Assembly: GCF_017052655.1 (NCBI RefSeq)
Contig: NZ_JAFIDC010000001.1
Span: forward strand, 496,001-560,000
Origin: Acholeplasma equirhinis
Lineage (GTDB): Bacteria > Bacillota_I > Bacilli_A > Acholeplasmatales > Acholeplasmataceae
Reading direction: 5' to 3'
Length of the DNA stretch: 64,000 nt
This document shows positions 1-9,178 of this stretch, in pieces (positions within the stretch are counted from its first letter, which is position 1; every line of letters begins with the position of its first letter). Below the pieces are notes generated by a model. That model saw only the letters and a list, made by a program, of their open reading frames with translations, was not told the DNA's origin and did no database searches. A program made the translations under genes and the position numbers.

Positions 1-612
1 AACAGCATCAATTCTAAATCCATCAATACCTAAATCAAGCCACCATTTACCAACTTCAATCATAGCATTTCTAACATTTGGATTTGCCCAATTTAAATCA
101 GGCATTTTATCACTAAAGATCTTCATATAATATTGATCAGTCTCTTCGTCATATTTCCAAGCAGAACCACCAAAGAATGAACCCCAATTCGTAGGTTCTG
201 AGTTTTGCCCATTTTTTATTTTAGGTGGTTGCCAAATATAATAATCACGATATGGATTATCAAGTGATTTTCTAGATTCTAAAAACCATTTGTGTTCGTC
301 AGAAGTATGATTTAAAACAAAATCCATAATAACTTTAATGCCTAAATTATGTGCATTTTGCAACATTTCTTTGAAGTCATCTAAAGTACCATACATTTGT
401 GCAACCTTAAAGAAATCTCTGACATCATAACCATTGTCATCCATCGGAGAATCATAAAAAGGGGTAATCCATAATAAATTAACACCTAAAAGGTGTAAAT
501 AATCAAGTTTTTCTGTGATTCCTTTTAAATCACCAATTCCGTCGTTATTTGCATCATAGAAACTCTTGATGTAAATTTGATATCCAACGGATTCCATCCA
601 CCATTTTTTCAT
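1..612 (-). CDS. alpha-glucosidase / oligo-1,6-glucosidase, GH13 (partial, N-terminal 204 codons)
   Basis: Cytoplasmic GH13 hydrolase, probably cleaving alpha-glucosidic bonds in isomaltose or maltodextrin fragments. The start ATG is at 612 behind an AGG ribosome site, and the frame is open to the left window edge. The visible part has the (beta/alpha)8 barrel start (VGYQIYIKSFYDANNDGIGD), conserved region I (DFVLNHTSDEH) and region II GFRID near residue 202, the likely nucleophile. The PDLNW motif is typical of the oligo-1,6-glucosidase / trehalose-6-phosphate hydrolase branch. There is no signal peptide. It is divergent from the neopullulanase, with a cre-like operator between them. The general acid and third acidic residue lie outside the window, so substrate specificity is open. 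Confidence 0.85.
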   Translation of the reverse strand, partial: MKKWWMESVGYQIYIKSFYDANNDGIGDLKGITEKLDYLHLLGVNLLWITPFYDSPMDDNGYDVRDFFKVAQMYGTLDDFKEMLQNAHNLGIKVIMDFVLNHTSDEHKWFLESRKSLDNPYRDYYIWQPPKIKNGQNSEPTNWGSFFGGSAWKYDEETDQYYMKIFSDKMPDLNWANPNVRNAMIEVGKWWLDLGIDGFRIDAV

Positions 613-670
613 AGAAAAAAGACCTCGTTTAATCACCTTTATTGTATCAAAAAGAACGTTTAATAGAAAC

Positions 671-686
671 ATGATAGCGGTTACAT
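671..686 (+). promoter_or_regulatory. cre-like (LacI-family) operator between divergent GH13 genes
   Basis: ATGATAGCGGTTACAT fits the CcpA/LacI-family consensus WTGNNARCGNWWWCAW at every position. It lies upstream of a -35/-10 pair for the neopullulanase (TTCGCA 689-694, TATAAT 712-717) and upstream of a weaker -10 (TACAAT, reverse of 641-646) for the alpha-glucosidase. The site therefore could control both genes. The regulator is not in the window. Confidence 0.65.
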
Positions 687-738
687 ATTTCGCATATAAA
701 GTATGCAATGTTATAATGAATTAGGAGAAAAATATACT

Positions 739-2541
739 ATGAATACTTATGCCTTATTTCATCAAGCTAAATCAGAATATTCCTATCAATATGATGATAA
801 AAAATTACATATTTTATTTCGTGCTGCTAAAGGTGATTTAGAAGAAGTCTTCTTAACATGGGGTGATCCTTTCGATTGGCAATTCAAAGATAAGAAAGCA
901 TCCTGGGTGTCAACTTTAGTACCTATGATTAGACGTTATCAAACAGACACGTTTGATTACTTTTTTATAGAAGTAGAACCATGTGATTATCGTTGTAAAT
1001 ATGCATTTTTACTTAAGAGTAAAGATGATTTATATATGTATGGATCAAAACGTATCGAACGCTTAGAGAAGATGCCAACAAATGAATTTAGTGAAGGCAG
1101 TTTTTATGATTTATCAAATTATTTTAATTATCCTTATTTGAATAAAGAAGATTTACCTGGAACACCTCCTTGGGTTAAAGATACTGTGTGGTATCAAATC
1201 TTTCCAGATAGATTTTATTCTCACTCAAAATCTTCAAAACTACCATGGGGTAAATTACCCGTAAATAATCACGAATTATATGGTGGTGACTTACTTGGTG
1301 TTGTAGATAAAATCCCTTATCTAAAGGATTTAGGGGTAACGGGTATTTATTTCACACCAATATTTGAAGCGCCATCTGCACATAAATACGATACGATTAA
1401 TTACTACAAAATTGACCCTCAATTTGGTACAAATGAAGACTTTAAATATTTAGTAAAAGAATGTCATGAAGCTGGTATTAAGGTTGTTCTTGATGGTGTT
1501 TTAAATCACTGTGGTTTCTTTCATCCATATTTTCAAGATGTTGTAAAAAATGGAAGAAATTCTAAATATGCAGATTGTTTCTTTTTAGATAAAGATCCTG
1601 TTATCAATTTTGATTTAGATGAAAATGGTAGACCTAAATACGATGGTAAGCTTAAACCAAATTATCGAACGTTTGCATATACACCGTATATGCCAAAATG
1701 GAATACAGATAGTAAGTTAGCAGAGGAACATTTGCTAGGTGTTATTGAGTATTGGATTAAAGAATATGATATTGATGGCTGGAGACTTGATGTATCAAAT
1801 GAAGTATCACATAAGTTTTTAAGAAAAGTTAGAGATACTGCAAGAAATGCTAAATCAGAAACATTCATTTTTGGTGAAAACTGGGACTCATCTATGCCAT
1901 GGCTCAGAGGTGACCAAATGGACAGTGTGATGAATTACGATTTATCGATTCCAATTTGGCAATATTTTGAAAATAAAATAGACATGCACGAGTTTAAAAA
2001 TGAATTGATCAATTATACAGCATTAACTCCAAAGAATGTCATGCAAAATATGTTTAATCAATTAGATACGCATGATACAGTTCGTATGATGCGTCGTTTA
2101 AAAGATAATGCTGAAAGATTACATCTTGCATATCTTATGATGTTTGCAAGTGCAGGCAGTCCAAATATTTATTATGGCAGTGAAATTGGAATGACAGGTG
2201 ATCATGACCCTGATAATCGTCGTTGTTTCATTTGGGATGAGAATAAATGGAATCATGATTTAAGAAACTTTATCAAACAACTCATTAAAATTAGAAAAGA
2301 AAATTCAGCGTTACATACAAGCGATTATCATTTTGTTAGTGATAATTCAATTTCTTTCATTAAGTCAGATCAAAACGAACAATTATTAATTTTAATGAAT
2401 GATAGTGATGTTGAATTAAATCTAAAGGTCGATTCAAATTTATTTGGAACTTATCAAAGTTTATTAACTAACACAATGGTTCAATTAAATGAAAAATATA
2501 ATTTAAAACCATATGGTTATGAAATCTTGAAGATTAAGTAG
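739..2541 (+). CDS. neopullulanase / cyclomaltodextrinase-type GH13_20 enzyme
   Basis: Cytoplasmic enzyme of 600 residues that should hydrolyse maltodextrins, cyclodextrins or pullulan oligosaccharides. The start is placed at ATG 739 rather than the in-frame ATG at 703, because the TATAAT box at 712-717 lies downstream of 703, AGGAG sits at 723-727, and the resulting N-terminus (MNTYALFHQAKSEYSYQYDD) matches the family. An N-terminal CBM34-like beta domain precedes the barrel. Catalytic residues read as D351 (GWRLD), E380 (FGENW) and D446 (THDT). The MPKWN motif before region II is the GH13_20 signature MPKLN with one change. The length is normal for the family. A bidirectional terminator follows. 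Confidence 0.9.
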   Translation: MNTYALFHQAKSEYSYQYDDKKLHILFRAAKGDLEEVFLTWGDPFDWQFKDKKASWVSTLVPMIRRYQTDTFDYFFIEVEPCDYRCKYAFLLKSKDDLYMYGSKRIERLEKMPTNEFSEGSFYDLSNYFNYPYLNKEDLPGTPPWVKDTVWYQIFPDRFYSHSKSSKLPWGKLPVNNHELYGGDLLGVVDKIPYLKDLGVTGIYFTPIFEAPSAHKYDTINYYKIDPQFGTNEDFKYLVKECHEAGIKVVLDGVLNHCGFFHPYFQDVVKNGRNSKYADCFFLDKDPVINFDLDENGRPKYDGKLKPNYRTFAYTPYMPKWNTDSKLAEEHLLGVIEYWIKEYDIDGWRLDVSNEVSHKFLRKVRDTARNAKSETFIFGENWDSSMPWLRGDQMDSVMNYDLSIPIWQYFENKIDMHEFKNELINYTALTPKNVMQNMFNQLDTHDTVRMMRRLKDNAERLHLAYLMMFASAGSPNIYYGSEIGMTGDHDPDNRRCFIWDENKWNHDLRNFIKQLIKIRKENSALHTSDYHFVSDNSISFIKSDQNEQLLILMNDSDVELNLKVDSNLFGTYQSLLTNTMVQLNEKYNLKPYGYEILKIK

Positions 2542-2544
2542 GAA

Positions 2545-2571
2545 AAAGGAGCTAAATTAGCTCCTTTATTT
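2545..2571. terminator. bidirectional terminator between converging GH13 genes
   Basis: Perfect 11-base inverted repeat (AAAGGAGCTAA / TTAGCTCCTTT, 2545-2567) with T-rich flanks on both sides. It can end the neopullulanase mRNA on the plus strand and the maltodextrin operon on the minus strand. Confidence 0.85.
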
Positions 2572-3852
2572 TTATTCAAACACTTCAAAAATAATTGGTT
2601 CTTGATCAAGTAGTAACATGGAGTTTTTTACTTGATAAGTATTATCACTTAATAGATTTTGGTAAATACCGTTTGGTAAATCAACTTTAGCAACATTTTT
2701 ACCTTCAAGATTGAAGATACCAATGAGTTTTCGATGACCTTTACGATAAGAAATGATTGCAATATCTTTTGAATCTAAGATTTCAAAGATACCATCTGTA
2801 AAAAGTGGGTCTTTCTTTAAGGTTGTTAACTTTTGAATGAGTGGTTCTATAGATTCTAAATCATTCCAAGGTAGTGGATCGAGTTCAAATAAATCTGGAC
2901 GTTTTTTTATTTGATGTTCTTGTCCTGCATAAATCATTGTTGAACCTTTTAAGAAGAATTGCATACTTGTCATTTGAATGAATTGGTGTGAATCCTTTGT
3001 TTTAGATGCTAAACGTTCTTGGTCATGGTTTTCAAAGCTACGTAATTTTACGTAGTTTTTTGGATAAACTGTTTCTTGACGCCAAACTTCATACAAATAT
3101 CTTTCTAATGAATTTCGGCCATGTAAGTATCCATCCATAAATGAGAATATATCATAATCGTATGCGATATCAAACGCTTCAAAAATTTGAGAATCGGTTG
3201 ATGCATCAAAACCTATATCTCTGAGATACTTAATGAATCCGTATTCAACAGATTCAGATAACCAAATTAAGTCTGGTCTAATTGGATCTAGTTGTTTTCT
3301 AGCTTCCATCCAAAATTCAAGTGGAAGTAGTGGTGCAACATCACATCTAAAACCATCTACATATTGTGCCCAATATTTTAGGACGTCAATTAAATATTCA
3401 GATACACCAGGAACTCTAAAATCTAAATCAGCAATATCACTCCAATCACCAACGCGATTAGCAAGTGTACCATCAGGTTTACGATAGAACCAATCAGGAT
3501 TTGATTTAGTTAAAACTGAATCACGAGATGTATGGTTGAAGACGATATCAATCATAATCTTCATACCACGATTGTGTGCTTCATTAATTAATTGTTTGAA
3601 GTCCTCTAAAGTTCCATAATCTTTATCAATTGCATAATAGTCTACGATAGAATATGGTGAACCTTTTGAACCTTTTCTATCTTTTTCTCCAATTGGATGA
3701 ATAGGTAGTAGGTAAATTACATCCATCCCAAGTGATTTTATACGGTCTAAATCTTTCATTAAACCTTTAAAATCACCGGTTGGTGTATGTTGTCTAACAA
3801 ATACTTGATAAATTGATAAGTTTCTAAATGTTTTTGGAGTTTGTTTTGCCAT
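2572..3852 (-). CDS. cytoplasmic alpha-amylase-family (GH13) enzyme, last gene of the maltodextrin operon
   Basis: GH13 hydrolase of 426 residues with no signal peptide, expected to process imported maltodextrins. The start is set at ATG 3852 with AAAAGG overlapping the malG stop; an in-frame upstream start would run into malG. Barrel motifs are region I DIVFNH (about 102-107), region II GFRCD (D171), region III SESVE (E200) and region IV ENHDQ (D277), so all three catalytic acids are present. It is shorter than most alpha-amylases and appears to lack an N-terminal accessory domain. It follows malG by 4 bases. The exact product specificity cannot be read from the sequence. Confidence 0.87.
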   Translation of the reverse strand: MAKQTPKTFRNLSIYQVFVRQHTPTGDFKGLMKDLDRIKSLGMDVIYLLPIHPIGEKDRKGSKGSPYSIVDYYAIDKDYGTLEDFKQLINEAHNRGMKIMIDIVFNHTSRDSVLTKSNPDWFYRKPDGTLANRVGDWSDIADLDFRVPGVSEYLIDVLKYWAQYVDGFRCDVAPLLPLEFWMEARKQLDPIRPDLIWLSESVEYGFIKYLRDIGFDASTDSQIFEAFDIAYDYDIFSFMDGYLHGRNSLERYLYEVWRQETVYPKNYVKLRSFENHDQERLASKTKDSHQFIQMTSMQFFLKGSTMIYAGQEHQIKKRPDLFELDPLPWNDLESIEPLIQKLTTLKKDPLFTDGIFEILDSKDIAIISYRKGHRKLIGIFNLEGKNVAKVDLPNGIYQNLLSDNTYQVKNSMLLLDQEPIIFEVFE

Positions 3853-3856
3853 AATA

Positions 3857-5260
3857 TTAACCTTTTGTTGCTCCAGCCATAATACCTTCGATGAGGTAAC
3901 GTTGGAACACCATATAGATGACTGCAATTGGTAAACCGACTATTAATGCAGCAGCAGCGAATGCTGGATAATTAGCTTGGTTAATATCGTTAATATATGA
4001 GAAGATACCAACAGCAAGTGTCCATTGATTTTGAATGTTAGCTAAATCTTGACCTGGTGCAGGTACATTTAATAAGTAACCTGGTAACATATAATCCATC
4101 CAAGGAGCCATGAACATACCAACTGCGACGAAAGTAAGAATTGGTACAGCAAGAGGTAAGATAATATGTCTAAAGATTTGGAATTTAGATGCACCATCAA
4201 TCATCGCAGATTCATCTAAGTCTTTTGGAATTTGAGATAAGAAACCTTTAATTAACCATAAGTTACCAGGGATTGATCCACCGATATAAAGAATTGTTAA
4301 ATAAATTGGTTGTCCTAAGAGGTTAAATTTCCAGAATAAGACGAACATTGCGATTAAACCCATAAAAGATGGGAATGCTTGTAAGACTAAGATTGCTAGT
4401 AAGCCTGCTTTTTTACCCTTAAATGAGAATCTTGCGAAGACATATGCAGCACCAGTAATAATGACTGTACCAATAAGCATGTTAATCACTGCGATCATTA
4501 AAGTATTACCATACCAAACTGCAAACTTAGATTCATCAGAGAATAATAAGTATTCGAAGCCTGCCCAGCTTGGATTAGATGGCCAGATTTCATTTGGAAC
4601 TGTTGACATTGATTCTGAGAATGCCATACCAAAGATATAAAGAATTGGAATTAATACAACGACAACTAGAACCGATAATTCACCATAAACTAATGCTTTT
4701 TTCACGATGCTTCCAACTGAGAAAGTAGAACGAAGTGCTTGTGGTGAAATATTGCGACGTTTAGGTTTATTTTTGAAGTGAATAAATCCATAAACAGGAA
4801 TTAAACCAATGAGTCCAGGTTCCATACCTTCATAACCTTTTTTCATTGCATATTCAACAACTAAGCCTTGATGTAAGAGTAGAAGGATGACAACAAAGAA
4901 TGTCCACATAATAGTTGCTGTTGAGTTATTTACAAAACCTAAATACATTAAAATAGCGACAGGAATTGCAATTAAGATACCTGCAAGAACAAGTAAGTTC
5001 ACAACAGCAGCACGTTTTATAATGTATTCAAGTGAATGAATATACTCGAATTCAGCTGGACTAATTTGTGGCTTTAAGTTTTCTAACTCTTTAACGTATT
5101 TATTACCATAAATTGGAATTAGACTGATGAGTTTAATGGAAGTTTTAGTTTCATAACCTTTTTTAACTGCTATATCCCAATTCAGTGAGAAATTAGTAAA
5201 TAATGCGGTAAGTAGTTCGGCAACCACGAATATGATAATTAAAAATTGTGTAAAGTCCAT
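3857..5260 (-). CDS. malG: maltodextrin ABC transporter permease MalG with duplicated N-terminal extension
   Basis: Inner permease subunit of a CUT1-type maltodextrin importer. The start is ATG 5260, directly behind GGAGG and 2 bases after the malF stop. The conserved permease part begins near residue 185; the EAA loop is at about 349-370 (DLDESAMIDGASKF). The protein has 467 residues against roughly 280 for usual MalG, because about 185 residues are added in front. The extension holds two copies of a module (A-x-KKGYE about 31-36 and 138-144, LIPIYG/LIPVYG 47-52 and 153-158, then ISP), each followed by hydrophobic segments. I do not recognise this extension. It partners the MalF upstream. 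Confidence 0.9.
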   Translation of the reverse strand: MDFTQFLIIIFVVAELLTALFTNFSLNWDIAVKKGYETKTSIKLISLIPIYGNKYVKELENLKPQISPAEFEYIHSLEYIIKRAAVVNLLVLAGILIAIPVAILMYLGFVNNSTATIMWTFFVVILLLLHQGLVVEYAMKKGYEGMEPGLIGLIPVYGFIHFKNKPKRRNISPQALRSTFSVGSIVKKALVYGELSVLVVVVLIPILYIFGMAFSESMSTVPNEIWPSNPSWAGFEYLLFSDESKFAVWYGNTLMIAVINMLIGTVIITGAAYVFARFSFKGKKAGLLAILVLQAFPSFMGLIAMFVLFWKFNLLGQPIYLTILYIGGSIPGNLWLIKGFLSQIPKDLDESAMIDGASKFQIFRHIILPLAVPILTFVAVGMFMAPWMDYMLPGYLLNVPAPGQDLANIQNQWTLAVGIFSYINDINQANYPAFAAAALIVGLPIAVIYMVFQRYLIEGIMAGATKG

Positions 5261-5262
5261 GA

Positions 5263-7707
5263 TTAATCCTCCGCAAATGCACGGGTTCTTGATAAGTTCC
5301 ATGCAGTAATACTACCAACGAGTAAGAAGATTAGAACCGAGAAGACTGATGCCATGTTATAAAGTGCAATATTTGGATCAGTAGTTAAACGGTACATCCA
5401 AGAAATTAAGATGTCCGTGTCTCCGGCATATCCCCTATTCGGGTCGGTTAAGTCACCTGGTTTACCACCTGTAATAAAGTAGATAACCCCGAAGTTATTG
5501 AAGTTCCCTGAGAATGTCATAATTAAAATTGGTGCAGTTGAATATAATACAAGTGGCATTGTTATATTAACTAATTTTTGCCATCCAGTTGCACCATCGA
5601 TATCAGCAGCTTCATATAATGATTTATCAATGGCAGTCATAATACCAGTCATTAATGCCATAAAGTAAGGGAATCCTAACCAAATGTTGACTATAATTAA
5701 GGTTGCACGAACAAAGTTTGGATTGTGTTCATTTGTAAACCACTGAATATTACTATTACCTAACCAGAATACTTTTGCCCAACCTGTTGCTTCTTGGAAT
5801 GTTTGACCTAATATACCCCAATCTTTAAAGAGTTCGTAAAAGCCCATTGTTTGGAATATTTGGTTTACAAGGCCGTTTTCATTGAAAATGACTGAGAAGA
5901 CCATTTGAGAAAGTAGAGCAGGTATTGCCCAAGGTAAAATTAAAATTGTACGCCATAATTTTCTAAATACGACTGATTCAGAATTTAAGATTAATGCTTG
6001 GAAGAAACCACCGAAGAAAACAGTTAATGTTGACATGACTGCCCAAACAAGTGTCCAACCAAGAACACGCCAGAAGGCGATAGAGAACCCAGAACCGATA
6101 GATGTATTTGGATTAAAGATTGCAATAAAGTTTTCAAAACCTACCCAGTCGAATAAGTTATCCATTGATCCAGTACCTTTAATCGATGTGAATGCAATGA
6201 TGAAACCAAATAAGATAGGCATAATTGAAATGAATCCTAATACAAACATTGCAGGTGAGAGAATGATATATTCAAATCCATTATCCCAGACTGACTTAAA
6301 GTATTGTTTTGTATTAAGTACTTGATGTTCTAATCTCTTTTGTTCAGAAACTCTCCAAGTATCAATCATTGACCAAATACCGAAGATGAAGAAGAAGAGT
6401 GAAAGAATTACAGCAATTAAACCATCGATTAATAATAATGTTGATACGTGACCGCGAACGTTTACAGTACCATCATATGAGATTTTACCTCTCATAGTGG
6501 ATTCGTTAGCTTCACCTACACGTCCAACCATTACATCAACAAGTGATAAGTGATCGTTAATAGCAAATTCTTTAGTTTGACCTAAAGTCATTACTTCCCA
6601 ATAACCTTTGATAAACATACCAGCACGATCGTAGAAGAAGTTATCAAACTGAGTTAAATATGCTTCTTTAAGATCTGGATGCATTTCAAAGTAGACTCTA
6701 ATCATTAATCTCTTTAAATCAGCAGGTTTTACAGGGTTGTTTAAATGTCCTTGTACAAGTGCTAATCTAAAGTATCTTGAGAATGCAGTTTGTTTATATT
6801 GTTGACGAATACCATTATAAAGTAATGCAGGTTCATAATATTCAAAGATTGAACCATTTAATTCATAGATTGGTCCAATAATTTGAGATTGTGAAGTGAA
6901 TGTTACACCTGGACCTGAAGATAAAAGTTCAAAATTTGATGAACTTAATCTTAAAAATTGATTGATACTATTAGCAGTTACACCTACGTAATGGTTTCCA
7001 TTATATGTATAAATTGAGCCAGTCTTATTAAATGTTTTTAAACCAACATTTGATTGAATAACTGATGGATTGTCTAAACGATGTAACCAACCAGTTTCAA
7101 CATATTCTTTTTTAGGACTTCCGTTAATATCTGTTGTATTTCTTTCGAAATAGAATACATTATTCACATCATCCCAGAATAGATTTTCTTTTGTAACCAA
7201 ATTAACTGCACTTTCAAGATCAAAATTCTCAGCAAGAGTTTCTGCTTGAGTTGCTAAATTTGTATAACGTAAATAGGATGCTTCTAAAATATCTTGAGCA
7301 AAAAACTCAATAAATTTATCTTCTGTAAATAGACTTGCAGTTGGATTTAAGACACCTGTAGGTCCACCATAGTAGTTACCATTGTTCCCCTTTGTAACCC
7401 CTATTTCAGTTAAGAATGCTTCAAATTCTGGATGATCATTACCCTTGTTTAAAGCTTCGTTATCATAAGTACTGAAGAATCGTTTTGAATACCATTCTCC
7501 CATGGATTCACCAGTAATCTTATCCATTGCGATTTGATTATCATAAGTTTCTTGGAAGAAGTAATTTGATGTTAATAATTCTATACTTACGAAGATAGCG
7601 AAAAACGTAAAAAAGAATAAAGACTTAAGGTACTGTTTATTAAATAACTGTCCTAGACCCCATATAAAACCAGAAAGAATGGTTTTGATTACACTCCATG
7701 CTTTCAT
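5263..7707 (-). CDS. malF: maltodextrin ABC transporter permease MalF with large extracytoplasmic insertion
   Basis: Permease subunit partnering MalG. The start is ATG 7707 with AAAGG 8 bases upstream. The protein has 814 residues against about 430-510 for common MalF/MalC. The N-terminus has a hydrophobic hairpin (about 5-40, GLGQLFNKQ followed by a transmembrane helix), then about 370 polar residues, a transmembrane helix near 425-450, and the usual permease core from about 480 with the EAA loop near 690-712 (EAADIDGATGW). By membrane logic the long polar stretch is outside the cell, where it could contact MalE much as the E. coli MalF P2 loop does, but it is far longer. That role is inference. 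Confidence 0.9.
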   Translation of the reverse strand: MKAWSVIKTILSGFIWGLGQLFNKQYLKSLFFFTFFAIFVSIELLTSNYFFQETYDNQIAMDKITGESMGEWYSKRFFSTYDNEALNKGNDHPEFEAFLTEIGVTKGNNGNYYGGPTGVLNPTASLFTEDKFIEFFAQDILEASYLRYTNLATQAETLAENFDLESAVNLVTKENLFWDDVNNVFYFERNTTDINGSPKKEYVETGWLHRLDNPSVIQSNVGLKTFNKTGSIYTYNGNHYVGVTANSINQFLRLSSSNFELLSSGPGVTFTSQSQIIGPIYELNGSIFEYYEPALLYNGIRQQYKQTAFSRYFRLALVQGHLNNPVKPADLKRLMIRVYFEMHPDLKEAYLTQFDNFFYDRAGMFIKGYWEVMTLGQTKEFAINDHLSLVDVMVGRVGEANESTMRGKISYDGTVNVRGHVSTLLLIDGLIAVILSLFFFIFGIWSMIDTWRVSEQKRLEHQVLNTKQYFKSVWDNGFEYIILSPAMFVLGFISIMPILFGFIIAFTSIKGTGSMDNLFDWVGFENFIAIFNPNTSIGSGFSIAFWRVLGWTLVWAVMSTLTVFFGGFFQALILNSESVVFRKLWRTILILPWAIPALLSQMVFSVIFNENGLVNQIFQTMGFYELFKDWGILGQTFQEATGWAKVFWLGNSNIQWFTNEHNPNFVRATLIIVNIWLGFPYFMALMTGIMTAIDKSLYEAADIDGATGWQKLVNITMPLVLYSTAPILIMTFSGNFNNFGVIYFITGGKPGDLTDPNRGYAGDTDILISWMYRLTTDPNIALYNMASVFSVLIFLLVGSITAWNLSRTRAFAED

Positions 7708-7740
7708 GTTGCACAACCTTTCTTTTATTAAAATAACCAA

Positions 7741-7767
7741 ATGGAGGCGACGGATTACTCCATCGCC
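7741..7767 (-). other. possible stem-loop between malE and malF
   Basis: The roughly 100-base gap between malE and malF contains GGCGA / TCGCC (5-base stem) nested with ATGGAG / CTCCAT on the minus-strand transcript, without a strong T-run. Such an intercistronic hairpin could stabilise the malE end and give more binding protein than permease. The stem is short and this is only a candidate. Confidence 0.3.
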
Positions 7768-7805
7768 TACACTTAGTTGTCAGTTTAAATTTATTATTTT
7801 TTTAA

Positions 7806-9158
7806 TTATTTACCAAGATTTTTAAGTGCTTGATAAGCTACTTCTGCAGCAGTAACTGCATCAGCTGGTAATGTACCTGTATTCCAAACTGAAATTACCA
7901 TTGATTCTCCTGGACCCCAGTAGAATTGAACTTCAGGAATTGTAGGCATTGGGATAGCTGATGATAATTGGTTTGAAATAGCAACCATTAATTCATCATC
8001 CATGAAACCATTGATATTAGGTAATAATTCTGGTTTTAATGCAGGAACTTTATACTTCATATCGAATTGAAGTTGCATAGCTTCATCACTCATTAAGAAT
8101 TTTAAGAATTCAGCAGCAGCTTCTTTATGTTCTGAGTATTTGTAGATTGCAGCCATTTGAGCACCAGCGAAAGGTTTAGCTTGTTGGCCATTAACTGATG
8201 GAAGTGGAGCGATACCGAAGCTTAAGCCTGTAGCGTTCTTATATTCTTCGATGTTCCATGGACCAGCGATGATATAAGGGATACGACCAGCAACGAAATT
8301 AGCACCAGCACCAGCTGAGTTATGGTTACCTTGACCAGTAACAACTGGTTTTAATGAGTTAACCATCCAAGTTAATGCGTTTGCAGCTTGTGCAAATCCT
8401 ACATTAGTTGGATCATCTAAGTTTTCACCAAACGGTTGGAAACCAAATGCTGAATAAATGTGTTGAATGAAGTATGAGTCAGCCCAGTGTGAAGAAGTTC
8501 CTAAGTAATAGTAACCTTTAGCTGCATTTGATAAACCTGATTCATCAACAGTATTTGTAGCAGCATTCCAGATAGCACCTTGTTCAAGAATTTCTTCATA
8601 AGTAGCAGCTGGAGTTTCAACTAAAGCTTTATTGTAGTATAAACCTACTGATTCTAATGACATTGGAACAGCATATAGTTTTTCAACTGCATTTGATCCA
8701 GGACCGAATTCGCCAGTTGATTCGTTATAAAGTAATGTAGCAATATCTAAACCTAGTGGATGCGCTCTTTCTGATACATCAGCTTTGATGTCATCTGGAA
8801 GTGCATAAACTAAATCTTCTAAAATAGCAGTAGCTAAATGGTCGTGTGGGAATTGGAAGATATCGGCACCGTTACCAGTTAAACCGAAAGTCTTTAATTT
8901 TTCACGAGCTTCAACAGTACCCATATGTTGGTGTTTAACAATAATGTTTGCACCAGCAGGAGTTGCATTGAAGGCTTCAATAACTTTTTGCATATATTCA
9001 CCATTTTGGTCGTCGATCCAAACAGTGATTGTTTCTTTTTCACCACGTAATTCTGAGAAGTCATATCTTTGACCATTGTTGGCTTCTTCAGGTTCTGTAC
9101 ATGCAACGATTACTAATGATGCTAATACAAGCATTAATGTTAAGAATATCTTTTTCAT
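7806..9158 (-). CDS. malE: maltodextrin-binding lipoprotein MalE
   Basis: Extracellular solute-binding protein of 450 residues for the MalFG importer, anchored as a lipoprotein: MKK start, hydrophobic core and lipobox LVIVAC with Cys20. The mature part has the family 1 (SBP_bac_1) pattern, including KLYAVPMSLESVGLYYNKALVE-like and AGPWNIEEYK segments. AAAGG lies upstream of ATG 9158. It sits 20 bases after the CBM41-like gene and before malF. The lack of an ATPase gene in the operon fits a shared MsmX-type ATPase, found at 19003. The ligand could be maltose or longer dextrins. Confidence 0.93.
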   Translation of the reverse strand: MKKIFLTLMLVLASLVIVACTEPEEANNGQRYDFSELRGEKETITVWIDDQNGEYMQKVIEAFNATPAGANIIVKHQHMGTVEAREKLKTFGLTGNGADIFQFPHDHLATAILEDLVYALPDDIKADVSERAHPLGLDIATLLYNESTGEFGPGSNAVEKLYAVPMSLESVGLYYNKALVETPAATYEEILEQGAIWNAATNTVDESGLSNAAKGYYYLGTSSHWADSYFIQHIYSAFGFQPFGENLDDPTNVGFAQAANALTWMVNSLKPVVTGQGNHNSAGAGANFVAGRIPYIIAGPWNIEEYKNATGLSFGIAPLPSVNGQQAKPFAGAQMAAIYKYSEHKEAAAEFLKFLMSDEAMQLQFDMKYKVPALKPELLPNINGFMDDELMVAISNQLSSAIPMPTIPEVQFYWGPGESMVISVWNTGTLPADAVTAAEVAYQALKNLGK

Positions 9159-9178
9159 TGTATTGTCCTTTACCTTTC

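Noticed and set aside
703-738. Upstream ATG giving a 612-residue neopullulanase
   Set aside because: The -10 box at 712-717 lies inside the extra codons; ATG 739 has AGGAG and a family-like N-terminus.
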